From Yamagishiella unicocca (lineage: Eukaryota > Chlorophyta > Chlorophyceae > Chlamydomonadales > Volvocaceae): 64,000 bases of DNA. A program made the translations under genes and the position numbers. The stretch lies in NCBI GenBank assembly GCA_003116995.1, contig BDSL01000012.1, positions 558,001-622,000 on the forward strand, given 5' to 3'. Every line of letters begins with the position of its first letter. Position 1 is the stretch's first letter. Shown here one piece after another: positions 49,862-60,524 of this stretch. The notes beneath the pieces were generated by a model that was not told where the DNA came from, ran no database searches, and worked only from the letters and a program-made list of their open reading frames with translations.

Positions 49862-50008
49862 TGCTACATACATGCTACATACTTTTACACTACATACCTT
49901 TACACTACATACCTTTGTGCTACATACCCTTGTGCTACATACCCTACCCGCCCCATGCTACATACCCTACCCTGTGCTACATACCTGACCTAATGCTACA
50001 TACCCTCG
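49862..50008 (+). repeat. CTACATACC-type minisatellite, unit 1
   Basis: Irregular repeats of tgctacatacc and tacactacatacctt. This copy has more repeats than the equivalents in units 2 and 3. Confidence 0.85.
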
Positions 50009-50272
50009 TGTTACACATCAATAGCTACATGGCGACTTTAGTGCCTGCCAGGCATTATGTCTGACTAGGAGCTGCCATAGTAGTGGGGTTGCCAAAATAC
50101 AGCCCCACCTTTGGATTATTAGTTTTGCCATGGAAGCCCCTTTATTTATTAGTGCCTATTACACTGCCTATGCAGGTCACATTGCACTTCCTCGAGCAAA
50201 ATGTGATAGAAAATGCCAAATGTGCCTCTATAATGGACTCAACAGGCATCCCATACAGGAATATGCCAAAAT

Positions 50273-50344
50273 AGGGCCCCTCCGGGTTTGAACCGGAGAC
50301 CTGCTGATCTGCAGTCAGCTGCTCTACCACTGAGCTAGAGACCC
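50273..50344 (-). tRNA. tRNA-Cys(GCA), unit 1
   Basis: 72-nt cloverleaf: acceptor gggtctc/ggggccc with U73 (a Cys identity base), D arm GCTC/GAGC, anticodon stem GCTGA/TCAGC with loop CTGCAGA (anticodon GCA), T arm TCCGG-TTCAAAC-CCGGA. Four T residues on the transcript strand (aaaa at 50268-50271) follow at once as a Pol III terminator. Confidence 0.97.
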
Positions 50345-50388
50345 AACCAACCAACATTTGCACTCAGCACAGGACTGGCCTCTGTGGT

Positions 50389-50460
50389 GGGGAGTTGCGG
50401 GAATTGAACCCACGACCTCTCGCACCCTAAGCGAGAATCATACCACTAGACCAAACTCCC
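50389..50460 (-). tRNA. tRNA-Pro(AGG), unit 1
   Basis: 72 nt: acceptor GGGAGTT/AACTCCC, anticodon stem CTCGC/GCGAG with loop TTAGGGT (anticodon AGG), T arm GTGGG-TTCAATT-CCCGC. The body closely follows the plant-type tRNA-Pro pattern. It lies 44 nt upstream of tRNA-Cys on the same strand with no T4 run between them. Confidence 0.97.
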
Positions 50461-50684
50461 ACATTCCTAAAGGCCAGCAGGCCATCAACGGCCAAAACGG
50501 CCAAACCGAACCCAACCAGCCAAAATGGGTCTCTCTCTCAGTTGAACTTACCTTACGTTTTGACAACCAAACTCTTCGATGTTGGTGGTTCGGCATGTTT
50601 TGGCCCAGCTCGCCTGACTCGATGCGCTTCTCTGCATCTCGGTCTTTCCTATCGTTGCTCTCCTTCTATCCCTAGCTCTGGGCT

Positions 50685-52364
50685 ATGGCGGTGGCTCCGC
50701 GTGGGCCGCGAGTGGTCGCTCCGCGGCGCGTCGTTTCGCTGGCCGAGGCGCGGCCAGTGTTTGATGCGCATTCGGTGCTTCGCGCCCGCGGCTTCAACGC
50801 TGCCTATACCTTTCAGTTTGGTGCTGGCACCAGGGCGCCGCATGCGCTCGCGGCGGTCCGAGCCGCGGCGCCAATGCTGCGCGACTTCTTCCGGACCAAG
50901 CTGCCGGCTGGCCTGCAGTCCGCGGCCCACGTGGGGCTCGGACCGGTCATCCCAAGCAAGGTTGCGGAGGCAGGCGCACCGCTTGGCGTCGAGCTCCAGG
51001 TCTGGCTGTCCGCGTCGGCGCTGGCGGCGCTCGGGAGTCGTCTGCCCCCCTCCGCGGTCGCCCTGGCCAGTGTGCCAACCCAGCTGCTGGGACAGCCGGG
51101 TGACCCCCCATTGGTGGCTGGCTTGCGTTCAGTTGACGTCACCGCCACGGAGGCGGTGGTTGCGGGGCTTCCCCCCTCGATAGCTGGCTGTGGCGACTTC
51201 GAGGCGGTGCTGGCATTCCTGCGGCTGGTGTACGGCCCGCAGCTGGGCCCGCAGGTCCTGGAGGTGCTCGGCGTCACTGATGGCAGTGTCAGCCTGCTTG
51301 TGCAACGGCGGCACAGCCTGCCGCCGGTGCAGCCAGCCACGGTACCGCTGATGGATGGTCGTGTCTGGGATGGTCAGCTGTCCCTGGCCCACCGCCCGCG
51401 GTCCCTGCCGCCAGAGTATCCCGTCCTTCGCCCGCCGCTGCCCACCGCGCCGGCGTGGGCGCCCCCTGTGCCGGTGGGCGATCCGCCGCCACGGTCGCCA
51501 CCGCCGCCGGCCGTGGGGGCGCCGGCGTCCATGCCGGAGACCGCTGGTGGGGTGCTTCCGACCCCGACCGCTGAGGCCCGGGGTGCGCCCTCGGTGCCTG
51601 CCGTCAGGGTGGGGGTTGCGCCCGTCGTGGCTGCTGCCAGGGTGCCGCCGCCGCCTGTGTTGGCCGCGGTGGCTGGCGCCCCTGGCGCCCCCAGCGCCGC
51701 CGTGGCCCCCGTGGTGTCGCAGGCTGGTGCGCGGGCTGCTCGGGCGGTGGGCGCGGCAGCTCGTGCCGCCACCCGCGCCGCGCCGGTGGCGGCGGCTGAG
51801 CGGGAGGTGGTGGTGCGCGCGCTGGTCGCGCGCATCGTTGCTCGCGTGGCGGCTCCACCCCCTGGACTGAGCGGCGGTGCGGCTGCCGCGCTCGGGTCTG
51901 TGGCGCGCCTCCTGGGGCGGGCTACGTCGCCTCGCGGGGGTCCCTGTGGCCCCGCCGCCCGCAGCTCGGGCCGTACCCCGTCTGCCCCGCGGGGCTCCCG
52001 CAGCCCCGCGGCGCGTCGTCCCGGTGGTGGCTCGCCGCCCCAGCGCGGCGTGTCGCCCCCCCGTGGGCGCCCGCCCGCCCCAGCCCTGGAGCGCCGCGCG
52101 CGCCGCGACCGGATGGAGGTGGACGTCAGTTCAGTGCTGGGCCGCCGTGGCCGCTCGGGCTCGCCGCTCTCGGTGCGGCGCAAGCCGGCCCTACCCTCGC
52201 CACTTCTGCTGTTGCCGCCGCCGCCCGTGGGCAGTGGCGACGGACCCTCTCCGCTGCTGCTGTTGCCGCCGCCGCCCGTGGGTGGTGGCGACGGACCCTC
52301 TCCGCTGCTGCTGTTGCCGCCGCCCCCCGTGGGCGGTGGCGGCGGACCGTCGCCCGCCCAGTAA
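50685..52364 (+). CDS. L1 ORF1 protein (predicted RNA-binding/chaperone role)
   Basis: 559 codons with ATG at 50685 and TAA at 52362-52364, 5 nt before the ORF2 ATG. The N-terminal ~230 residues are globular (VVSLAEARPVFDAHSVLRA; VLAFLRLVYGPQLGPQVLEV). The rest is Pro/Ala/Arg-rich and ends in three copies of a PSPLLLLPPPPVGGGD-type 16-residue repeat. No CCHC knuckle or clear RRM is visible. By position it is the ORF1p of an L1-type element; function is inferred from position only. Confidence 0.75.
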   Translation: MAVAPRGPRVVAPRRVVSLAEARPVFDAHSVLRARGFNAAYTFQFGAGTRAPHALAAVRAAAPMLRDFFRTKLPAGLQSAAHVGLGPVIPSKVAEAGAPLGVELQVWLSASALAALGSRLPPSAVALASVPTQLLGQPGDPPLVAGLRSVDVTATEAVVAGLPPSIAGCGDFEAVLAFLRLVYGPQLGPQVLEVLGVTDGSVSLLVQRRHSLPPVQPATVPLMDGRVWDGQLSLAHRPRSLPPEYPVLRPPLPTAPAWAPPVPVGDPPPRSPPPPAVGAPASMPETAGGVLPTPTAEARGAPSVPAVRVGVAPVVAAARVPPPPVLAAVAGAPGAPSAAVAPVVSQAGARAARAVGAAARAATRAAPVAAAEREVVVRALVARIVARVAAPPPGLSGGAAAALGSVARLLGRATSPRGGPCGPAARSSGRTPSAPRGSRSPAARRPGGGSPPQRGVSPPRGRPPAPALERRARRDRMEVDVSSVLGRRGRSGSPLSVRRKPALPSPLLLLPPPPVGSGDGPSPLLLLPPPPVGGGDGPSPLLLLPPPPVGGGGGPSPAQ

Positions 52365-52369
52365 GGCCC

Positions 52370-55300
52370 ATGCCGGCCCGTGGGGGGCGCTCCGCCCCGC
52401 GGCCCTGCCGGCCGCTCCGTGTGGGCTCACACAACTTGGGGGGCGTGCGGTCAGGCGCCGCCGCTCCCAAGCTGCATGCTGCTCTACTGCTGTGGGCGCA
52501 GCTCCGGCTCGATGTCGTCTGTATCCAGGAGACGCACTTGTCTACGTTTGGAGATCGGGGGCTATTCGAGCGGCGTCTCCATGCGGCCGCTGGTCACCTC
52601 CATGTCGCTCCCTGGCGTGTGGTGTCGTTCCGCAATGCTACGCTGGCGGACCCCTGTGCTGGCGTGGCGATTCTCGTTCGCTCGGACCTGATCGCTTCTG
52701 GCCGGCTGGTGGCAGCGGCCTCACCACTGCTCCCTGGTCTCGCGGGTGATCAACCTGCAGTTGCTGCTTCCTCCCCCCCTCTCGTTCCCTGTCACCGCCG
52801 CCCCGCTCACCGTCCCCTGGGCCGGCCGCCGACGCGGGTCCCTCCGCCGCCGCCGTGTCCGTGGCGGCGGCCTCGGGGGTGGCGGCCTCGGTGGCGGCGG
52901 CCGCCGCGGCCGCGGCCGTGGCGGCCACGGCGGCGGCGGTAGCCTCGGCCGCCACGGCGCCCCGTGGTGGGGACGCCGCTGCGCCTCCCCCCGCCGCGGC
53001 GGCCCTGGAAGGGGTCGGCCTGGCCGCGGCTGACCAGCCTCCGGCGGTCCCGGCCGCGTCCTCCTCCGCAGCGGGGCGCCTCGCCACCTACTCCTTCACC
53101 TGGCTGGGTCATCGCCTGCACCTCACCAATGTTTATCTGCCCGCTAGTAGCTCGGCTTCACGCGCTGCTTTCCTCCAGCAGCACCTGGCGCCTGTGCTGG
53201 CGACCAGCACCCCGGGCCAGCATGTCCTAGCCGGCGACTTCAACTTCGTCGCTGGCCCGTGGGACAGCAGTGCGGGGTCGGCGCGAGTGGTTCGCGACCG
53301 CCCTGCCGCTCGGGTCCTCGCGACAGTGGGCCCGTCGTTGGCTGATGTGCATCGTGAGCGCTTCCCCACCAGCACGGATTACACCCACCTCTACTCCGCC
53401 CCCTCCCCCGGTGGTTCCCGCATCGACCGCATCTATGTGTCCCGCTGCCTCCTCCCCTTCGTGGCGGGCTCCGCCATTGAGCTGGGCTCGCCTTCCGACC
53501 ACCGCGTCCCCTGCATCCAGCTGCTGCCCCGGGTTCCTGCCTCGCGCGGCCCCGGCCTCCGTCGCACCCGCATGGCCTTCTCTGGCCACCGCGACCTCAA
53601 GGATCAGCTGCAGGCCTGGCTCGACGCGGCGTTCGCGGCCATGCCGGCTGAGGGGGCGCACGCTGCCCTGCTGGCGTGGTGGCCGGGCTTCAAACGGCGG
53701 CTGGCGGCGGTGGCGGCGATTCTCAATCGCACCGCTCGCTCTCGGCGCCTGGCCTCGGGCGCGCAGGTGGAGGCAGCCCGAGCCGCCTTGCGGGCGGCCC
53801 ACCTTGCGGCCGCGACGCCGTCGGCGGCGCCCGAGGCCGTGGGTGGTGTGGTGGCCGCCCAGGCTGCCTTGGCGGTGGCCTTGCGTGTGGCGGCGGCGGG
53901 CGAGGCCGCCCGGGTACGCGTGGCGTGGGTGCGCGAGGGGGAGCGCCCGTGCCCCGCACTCACCGCCATGATTCACCCACCGCGGTCGTCCCAGGACATT
54001 ACCGCGCTGCGCGACGCTGCTGGGCGCCTCGTGACCGACCCGCGCCAATTGCCCAATGTCGTCGCTTCTTTCTGGGAGCGCATCAGCTGCCTGCCGTCAG
54101 GCCTGGACTCGGCGGATCAGCAAGCGGTTCTGGCAGCTGTCGACGCCCACTCTACTCCGATCTCGCCCGATCTTCGCCCCGAGTTGGGCTCCATCGCAGT
54201 CTCAGCAGCGGAGGTGGCGCGGGCCCTGCAGCAAGCCAAGCCTGGCACGTCCCCAGGCTGGGACGGAATCCCTGTGGATCTCCTCCGGACCTACAGTGGC
54301 TGCTTTGTGCCGGCACTGGCCCGCCTTTTCACTGCTATCGGCCATCTGCGCGCCGTCCCGACGGGTTTCCTGAAGGGTGTTATATCCGTCCTTTACAAGG
54401 GCCATGATGCGGACCGGGCGGCGGCCGGCGCCTACCGCCCCATCACCCTGCTCTGTACTGATTACCGCATTCTGGCGAAGGTCCTCGCCAACCGCCTCAG
54501 CCCTGGCCTTTCCGCCGCCATCCCCCTCGAGCAGTCCGCCTTCCTCCCCGGCCGCTCCATTGGCGCCAACACCCGCTTCCTTCGCTGCCTCCCCCCCCTC
54601 CTACACCAGCAGCAACGGAGTGCTCTCATCGCCTTCTTGGATTTCGCCAAAGCCTACGACACCATTGACCGCTCCTTCCTCTTTGCTGTCATGGAGCGCA
54701 TGGGTGTTGGGGCCGGTTTCCTGGGATGGACGCAGCTCCTGTTGGGCCGTACAGTGGCCATGGCGTCCGTCAACGGCTACATCTCCCGCTCTGTCCCTAT
54801 CCGGGCCGGCGTCCGGCAGGGCTGTCCCCTTGCCCCGCTCCTATACCTCTTCGTGGCCCACGCCCTCCTCTGCTGGCTGAAGCGGCACGGTGTTGGCGTG
54901 CCGCTGGCCCCGGCGGACCCGGCCAGCCTGATTACCGGCGTGCAGTTTGCTGATGATGCCCAAGTCGCGCTCCCAGATGCAGCTGCAGTACCGCCATTTA
55001 TCGCCCTCATGGCCGCGTTTGCCCGCGCCTCTGGCCAGCACCTGAATCCCTCCAAGGTCGAGCTGCTGTGGGCTGGTCGCCAGGTGGCGCCGGCGCTCGC
55101 CGCCCCGGCTGCCGTCCTTGCCGCTGCGGTGGCGGCCGTCGCCGCCCCTGCCGCCGCGTGGACCGCTGCGGGCGGTGCCGCCGCTTCACCCGCCGCCCCG
55201 AGCGCCGCTGCTGCCGAGGCGCCGGTGGAGGCCGCCCCGGCAGGCGCTGGCGCCGCCGCCGTACCTCCTGACGCCCCGGCCGCCGCCGCTGCTGCCGCTG

Positions 55301-57699
55301 CGCCGGTGGCTGCCGCCCTGGCCGCCGCTGCTGCTGCCCCGCAGGCGGCTGCCGCCCCGGCCGCCGCGGCTGCCGTGGCGCCGGCGGCTGCCGTCCTGGT
55401 CGCAGTGGCCGCCGAGGCGCTGGCGACCGCCGGTCCGGCTGCCGCCGGTGGTGCTCCTGGGGCGGCCGCGGGTGCCGCGGCCCCCACGGTGCTGACGACC
55501 GCAGCCCCGGCCGCCGCTGGCGCCGCCGCAGCGTCTCCCACGCCTCCTGACGCCCCAGCCGTCGCGGCCGTCACTGCCGCCCCCACTGCCCCGGCCGCCC
55601 CAGCCGCTCCAGCCGCCCCAGCCGCCCCTGCTGGCGCCGCCAGCTCCCCCGTCGCCCGTCACTCGCCTCGCCTGGCGCGCCCACCAGGGCTGGCTCGCCG
55701 CGGTCGTCGGCGTCGTGGCCGCGGTGCTGCAGCTGTCGTGGTCGTGGGCGCCCTCGCCGCAGCCGCTGGCGCCCTGGCCGCCCCGGGTCCCTCCACGTCG
55801 CCATCCCTTGCCGCCACCGCTCCCGGGGTGCCTCGCCCCTCCCCTTCTCCCCCGCCCCCTGCCCTCGCTGGCCTTCGGATCGTGCCCGCTGCGGTGGCGC
55901 TGGGCATCCCCTTCACCAATCCGCCTGCCGCCCCCGTCCTCGATTGGGCGTCACGGATGTCGGAGGCCCGCCGCCGTCTCCAAAAGATCTCCCGCATGGC
56001 CCTGTCGATGTTCGGCCGTGCCACTGCGGCTGCAGCTTATGCTCTCCATATGGCGACGTACCACATGGAGCACTCGGGGCTGCCGCCGGCGGAGGTCCTT
56101 GCTGGCATCATGGCCCTTGTCGCAAAGCTGGTGGATCGGGAGCTAGGCCCTGATGACGCCCAGCGCCGTTTCACTGGTGTCCCCCTCCGCCTGCTCTCCG
56201 GTCATCCCACCATCGGCGGCTTCGGTGTACTGCCCCTTCGGCTGCATGTCCTCAGCCGGCATGCCAAGTGGAGCCTGACGGTCGCCCGCTCCGCGCTGCA
56301 GCCCCCGGCTGCCCGCGCGCCGTGGGTCCGGATTGCGGTCTCCTTCCTCTCTACCCTCCACCCTGCCTTCCGCCCGCTGGCCGTCACCACAGCTCGCCCG
56401 GATGGCCCGTGGCTCGGCGCCCCCTTAAGCTTGCCCCCGGACATTAACCGGCTTGCCACGAGCCTCGGTCACCTCCCCCCCCTGTCTGACGTCGCGGACC
56501 CCCCCCTGGAGCCGGGCGTCTGGTGCTTCAACGCGCCGCTGTGGGGCAACCCGCTCCTGCCCAACGCGGGGGCGCCGGGCCGGCGGCCGGGGTTGGAGGC
56601 TATCCATGGCCCCCTCACCATGTGCCGCCGCCTGCTGACCGTCGGCGACGCCGTCCGGGTGCAGGACGCTATGACCGCGTTTGAGGTGGAGCGCGCCCAT
56701 GCCCTGGCGACGACGCCGGGCATGGCCATCTTCAGCCGGCTGGCTGAGCGCTGGACGACGCTCGTACGGCACGAGCTGGCGCCCTCCGAGCTGGCCATGG
56801 GTGCGCTCCAAGATCGCATCGCGGCGCGGGCTGCGGTGGCCGCTCTCCTTTCTGACATCTCGCCCGCATGGCTCGCTGCTGCTCGCCTGGCGCCCGATGG
56901 CCCCGCCCCGCCGTCGCCTGACGAGGTGGATGCTCTCCTCCTTGCTCGCCTGGGGTGGCGGCTGGGTGTGGACGCCGTGCTGCCCCTCACCTCCTTCACC
57001 GTCAAGCTGGGCACCCTGCTCCAGGCGGCGGAACTGGAGCGCCCCAGGCAGGCCTGTCATGCGGCGTATGTGCGGGAGGCGCTCGGGCTGTCCCCTGCTG
57101 TGGCTGCCACGCCCGAGGCGGCCCTTGTGGCGTTACGCGCGGTATGGCGGCGGTTGTGGAAGCGTCTTAAGTGGGAGCCGCGGTGGAAGGAGGTCCTCTG
57201 GCGGCTGGCGGTTGACGGGGTGCCCATGCCGGGCTCCTCTCACCTCCCGCTGGTCCCACCCGAACCGTGTGCTTGCGGCTGTTACCCCGCTGCAGCGGGT
57301 GTGGCCGAGTCGCCGCGCTTGCATCACTTTTGGTCTTGCCCCCTCGTCCGCCCGCTCTGGGATGAACTGGAAGTCTGCTGTGGGTGCGGGGTCACGCGTG
57401 AGCATGTGTGGTTGTGTGTGTCGCCGGATCCGACCACTGTGCTGCAGTGTGTGTGGGATGTGGTGGCGTTGGCGGCGCTCAACGCGATGGAGTGGGCGCG
57501 CCGGTACATACACTCTCATCGGCTCTCCGGCACCACCCTCCCTGCTGCTCTGCGTTCTGGCCTCCTTGCTAAGTTCTGGGCCTTGCTGCGGGACTTTGCG
57601 GGCTTGGGTTTGCCCCGCAAGGACTGGGGTGACGTGGGGGTGGACCACCCATTTTTGTTCGTAACCGGGGGTCGGCTCATGTGCGCCGTGCCGCCCTAG
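52370..57699 (+). CDS. L1 ORF2: APE endonuclease, reverse transcriptase, zinc knuckle (one frameshift)
   Basis: ATG at 52370. APE-type endonuclease motifs: GSHNLGG and CIQETHLS in the first frame, then GDFNF, GSRIDRIYVS and SDHRV in a second frame open from about 52750 to 57699. The change of frame (-1) falls in an Ala-coding GC tract at about 52750-52942, inside the endonuclease. Reverse transcriptase motifs: PISVLYKG-like (VISVLYKG), AYRPITLL, QSAFLPGRSI, LDFAKAYDTIDR (motif A), RAGVRQGCPLAPLLY (motif B), VQFADDAQ (motif C), HLNPSKVELLW (motif D). A run of about 270 Ala/Pro residues (about 55080-55880) separates this from ALGIPF (motif E region). The C terminus has a zf-RVT knuckle, CACGC...HHFWSC (about 57270-57345). 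No RNase H. Either a mildly damaged copy or a sequencing error in the GC tract. Confidence 0.9.
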
Positions 57700-58434
57700 C
57701 TAGCCTGCCTTGGATGCTGTTTGTTCTTTCGTTCTTTCTTTCCTGGTGCCACCTTTGCTGGTTCGAGATACGAGTGGTGCGGGTGATGGGCAGGTGAGCC
57801 AATGGGGGCTTTTGTGGTGGTTTTGACGCGTAAGGGTGGCCTGCATGGGGCCGTGTCCTGCCGTCGCTTGTGCTGACTTTGCATGATGCTGTTTGCCTGC
57901 TGTTGCCCGTACCCGACCTTGGTTCCGTGTCTCTTCCGCAGTGCTTTCCCGCCGGGATAAGGGCGGGTGCCGCCTGTCGTGCGGCCACTGTAACGCGGTC
58001 TCTCTCAAAAATGGCCACCAAAAAAAATGGCGACCCAAACTGCCAAAACTGCCAAAGCAGCAAAAACAGCCAACAAATGGCAAAACCCAAACATCCTCCT
58101 GAAGGATCTACCCAGTATTTACCCAGTTTCCAGGAAAACACTCCCCTGAACACAATGCCCATGGCAGATGGTAGTTGACAAATGGCAGCTGTGGATATAA
58201 GAGATTGTACATGTATGGGCCTTCAGAGTGAAGGGTTCTTCCCAATTGAGTCATGCTTGCTGCTTTTGCCTACTTTGTTTTGCTGGCACCTTAGAGCTAA
58301 GCTCCGTGTAACCCCCTACTGTTTCACTGGCTCAGTAGTGAGCCTAATGTGTGAGTCATAGGGATGAGTTTTTCGAGGTTTTGTTGCTTGATTAGGAACC
58401 TTGGTGCTGCTTAATTTGGATCTACACCTGCACA

Positions 58435-58507
58435 GCGGATTTAGCTCAGTTGGGAGAGCGCTAGACTGAAGATCTAGAGGTCACTAGTTCGATCCTAGCA
58501 ATTCGCA
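58435..58507 (+). tRNA. tRNA-Phe(GAA), unit 1, with a T-stem mismatch
   Basis: 73 nt: acceptor GCGGATT/AATTCGC, D arm GCTC/GAGC, anticodon stem CTAGA/TCTAG with loop CTGAAGA (anticodon GAA). The T stem is ACTAG/CTAGC, so the first pair is A49-C65; units 2 and 3 have G49. The first T4 run follows about 53 nt downstream (58560-58563). Confidence 0.93.
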
Positions 58508-58984
58508 GGCTGACAGCCTTCCGAATGTAAGGAATTAAATAGAATTACCGCATAACTAGTTTTAATGTATCAGACAGGGATGTGAGAACAGGGTACCTAG
58601 CGATAAGCTATACAGAATGGAGGGTGGGAATGGATCTCAAGCAAAACAATCCATATGATTCAAATTCAAAACAACTCACAGAGGGAACCGATTTGAGAAC
58701 TCAATTTGGACATGGAAAGAGTAATAAACAGCCTCCAACAGGTGGTTGTTAGACATGGGAGTAGGTGAGTAGGTAGAACCTATTACCCAACTACTAGTAA
58801 TACTGAAGGAGAACACGCCTGAAAAGGTGTATTGAGCGCCCAGGAAAAGTTACATCAATGGGTACGACATGTACATCAATGGGTGTGACAATCTTCATGC
58901 TTCTTTTTCACCTGAAGGCAAGTAAGCAAGTCCAACAATGTGCACTTGGTCCTCAACATAGCACTGTGCTACAACAAATTTGCG

Positions 58985-59006
58985 GTCCAGACCTTCAGGT
59001 CTGGAC
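58985..59006. repeat. Perfect inverted repeat in the array unit
   Basis: gtccagacc-ttca-ggtctggac, a 9-bp stem with a 4-nt loop, repeated unchanged at 61857-61878 in unit 2. Confidence 0.85.
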
Positions 59007-59884
59007 ACCACTTTACCTCCCTAAAATGTAGTAGCTGGTAGTAGTAACTGTTACAGTGGGCCCCACACAAGAAGGTAGATAGATCCATCAGGTGCATCAC
59101 CTGACACTGAAAGAGACACAGGAAGAAGAACAAACTGGCTGACCAGAATATGGCAAACCAGCCACCAACGAAATCAACCTGACCAAGTAAGGTACCAAAG
59201 AACAAACAGTGGCATCAACCACCTAGCTAGGGGGAAGTAGCCTAAATGGCCTCCCCTACAAACAGTATGTATATTGACAACACTTCAAGCAGCCCCTCAA
59301 TCTGAGTAATTAACAGAGCACCTCAACAAGTCAAAAAGAAGCCTCCCAGCACCACCTGATAAGACCCAAAGAGATTCCTCCCATACCAGGCCAGCACCCA
59401 GCCGGAAGCAAAATAAAAGGAGCAAAAGGGGAGCTCCCACAGGACCACCAGCGAGTCGGGACCTTATCCGACCCCTCACAGTTGGGTGCCTGACCAACAC
59501 ATACTATGTGGCACCAGGTGGTGCGGGCATATAGGGGTGGAGTCCGCCCCTCAGTTCCCCACCCCTTACTTAATACACGCCAGGCTCTGGCAGGTGTAAT
59601 TTATTATTTTTATTATTACAATGCGGCCCTGAACAGCCCGCAACAGAGGGTGGTGGGGACCAACCCGTCCTTCCCCTCATTTGGGACCCCTAGTGCCATG
59701 AAATCCCACAAACAGAACCAAAAGTCCATGACCCCATGCTGAATTGTGTGATCACACAAACTGACACCAGGGAAGACCCCATCTGGCGCCTTTAAGGAAG
59801 CTGTAATGGCATGTACTGCCACCCAGCATCCATCACACTGACAGCTGCTAGTGCCACGATGTCCCAAATGTGCTGCATGCAGAT

Positions 59885-60000
59885 ATGCTACTTACATGCT
59901 ACATACATACCTTTACGCTACATACCTTTGTGCTACATACCCTACCCCATGCTACATACCCTACCCTGTGCTACATACCTGACCTAATGCTACATACCCT
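59885..60000 (+). repeat. CTACATACC-type minisatellite, unit 2
   Basis: Same repeat as in unit 1 with fewer copies. Confidence 0.85.
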
Positions 60001-60266
60001 CGTGTTACACATCAATAGCTACATGGCGACTTTAGTGCCTGCCAGGCATTATGTCTGACTAGGAGCTGCCATAGTAGTGGGGTTGCCAAAATACAGCCCC
60101 ACCTTTGGATTATTAGTTTTGCCATGGAAGCCCCTTTATTTATTAGTGCCTATTACACTGCCTATGCAGGTCACATTGCACTTCCTCGAGCAAAATGTGA
60201 TAGAAAATGCCAAATGTGCCTCTATAATGGACTCAACAGGCATCCCATACAGGAATATGCCAAAAT

Positions 60267-60338
60267 AGGGCCCCTCCGGGTTTGAACCGGAGACCTGCTG
60301 ATCTGCAGTCAGCTGCTCTACCACTGAGCTAGAGACCC
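60267..60338 (-). tRNA. tRNA-Cys(GCA), unit 2
   Basis: Identical to the unit 1 gene, with the same T4 terminator. Confidence 0.97.
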
Positions 60339-60382
60339 AACCAACCAACATATGCACTCAGCACAGGACTGGCCTCTGTGGT

Positions 60383-60454
60383 GGGGAGTTGCGGGAATTG
60401 AACCCACGACCTCTCGCACCCTAAGCGAGAATCATACCACTAGACCAAACTCCC
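60383..60454 (-). tRNA. tRNA-Pro(AGG), unit 2
   Basis: Identical to the unit 1 gene. Its 5' end is 70-72 bp from a SINE insertion. Confidence 0.97.
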
Positions 60455-60524
60455 ACATTCCTAAAGGCCAGCAGGCCATCAACGGCCAAAACGGCCAAAC
60501 CGAACCCAACCAGCCAAAAAAAAT

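Larger units (their letters stand above)
50529..58010 (+). mobile_element. Full-length L1-type non-LTR retrotransposon
   Basis: Inserted 68 bp upstream of tRNA-Pro with a target-site duplication aaaatgg (50522-50528 and just after the A-run at 58007-58014). It has a 5' leader of about 155 bp, ORF1 (50685-52364), ORF2 (from 52370) and a 3' UTR of about 310 bp ending in a hairpin (gccgc-ctgtcgt-gcggc), cactgtaacgc, ggtctctctc and a short A tail. Both ends carry ggtctctctc. No LTRs. GC content is well above that of the surrounding array, a sign that the element arrived from, or is adapted to, a GC-rich genomic background. Confidence 0.95.

Noticed and set aside
54777..55586. 269-codon Ala-rich open frame antisense to the reverse transcriptase
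   Set aside because: Shadow of the Ala/Pro-coding tract in the L1 ORF2; no independent features.
58969..59205. 78-codon minus-strand frame present in both complete units, with a hydrophobic stretch
   Set aside because: The duplicated DNA is nearly identical throughout, so conservation is not evidence of coding; no known motif, start context or splice signal.
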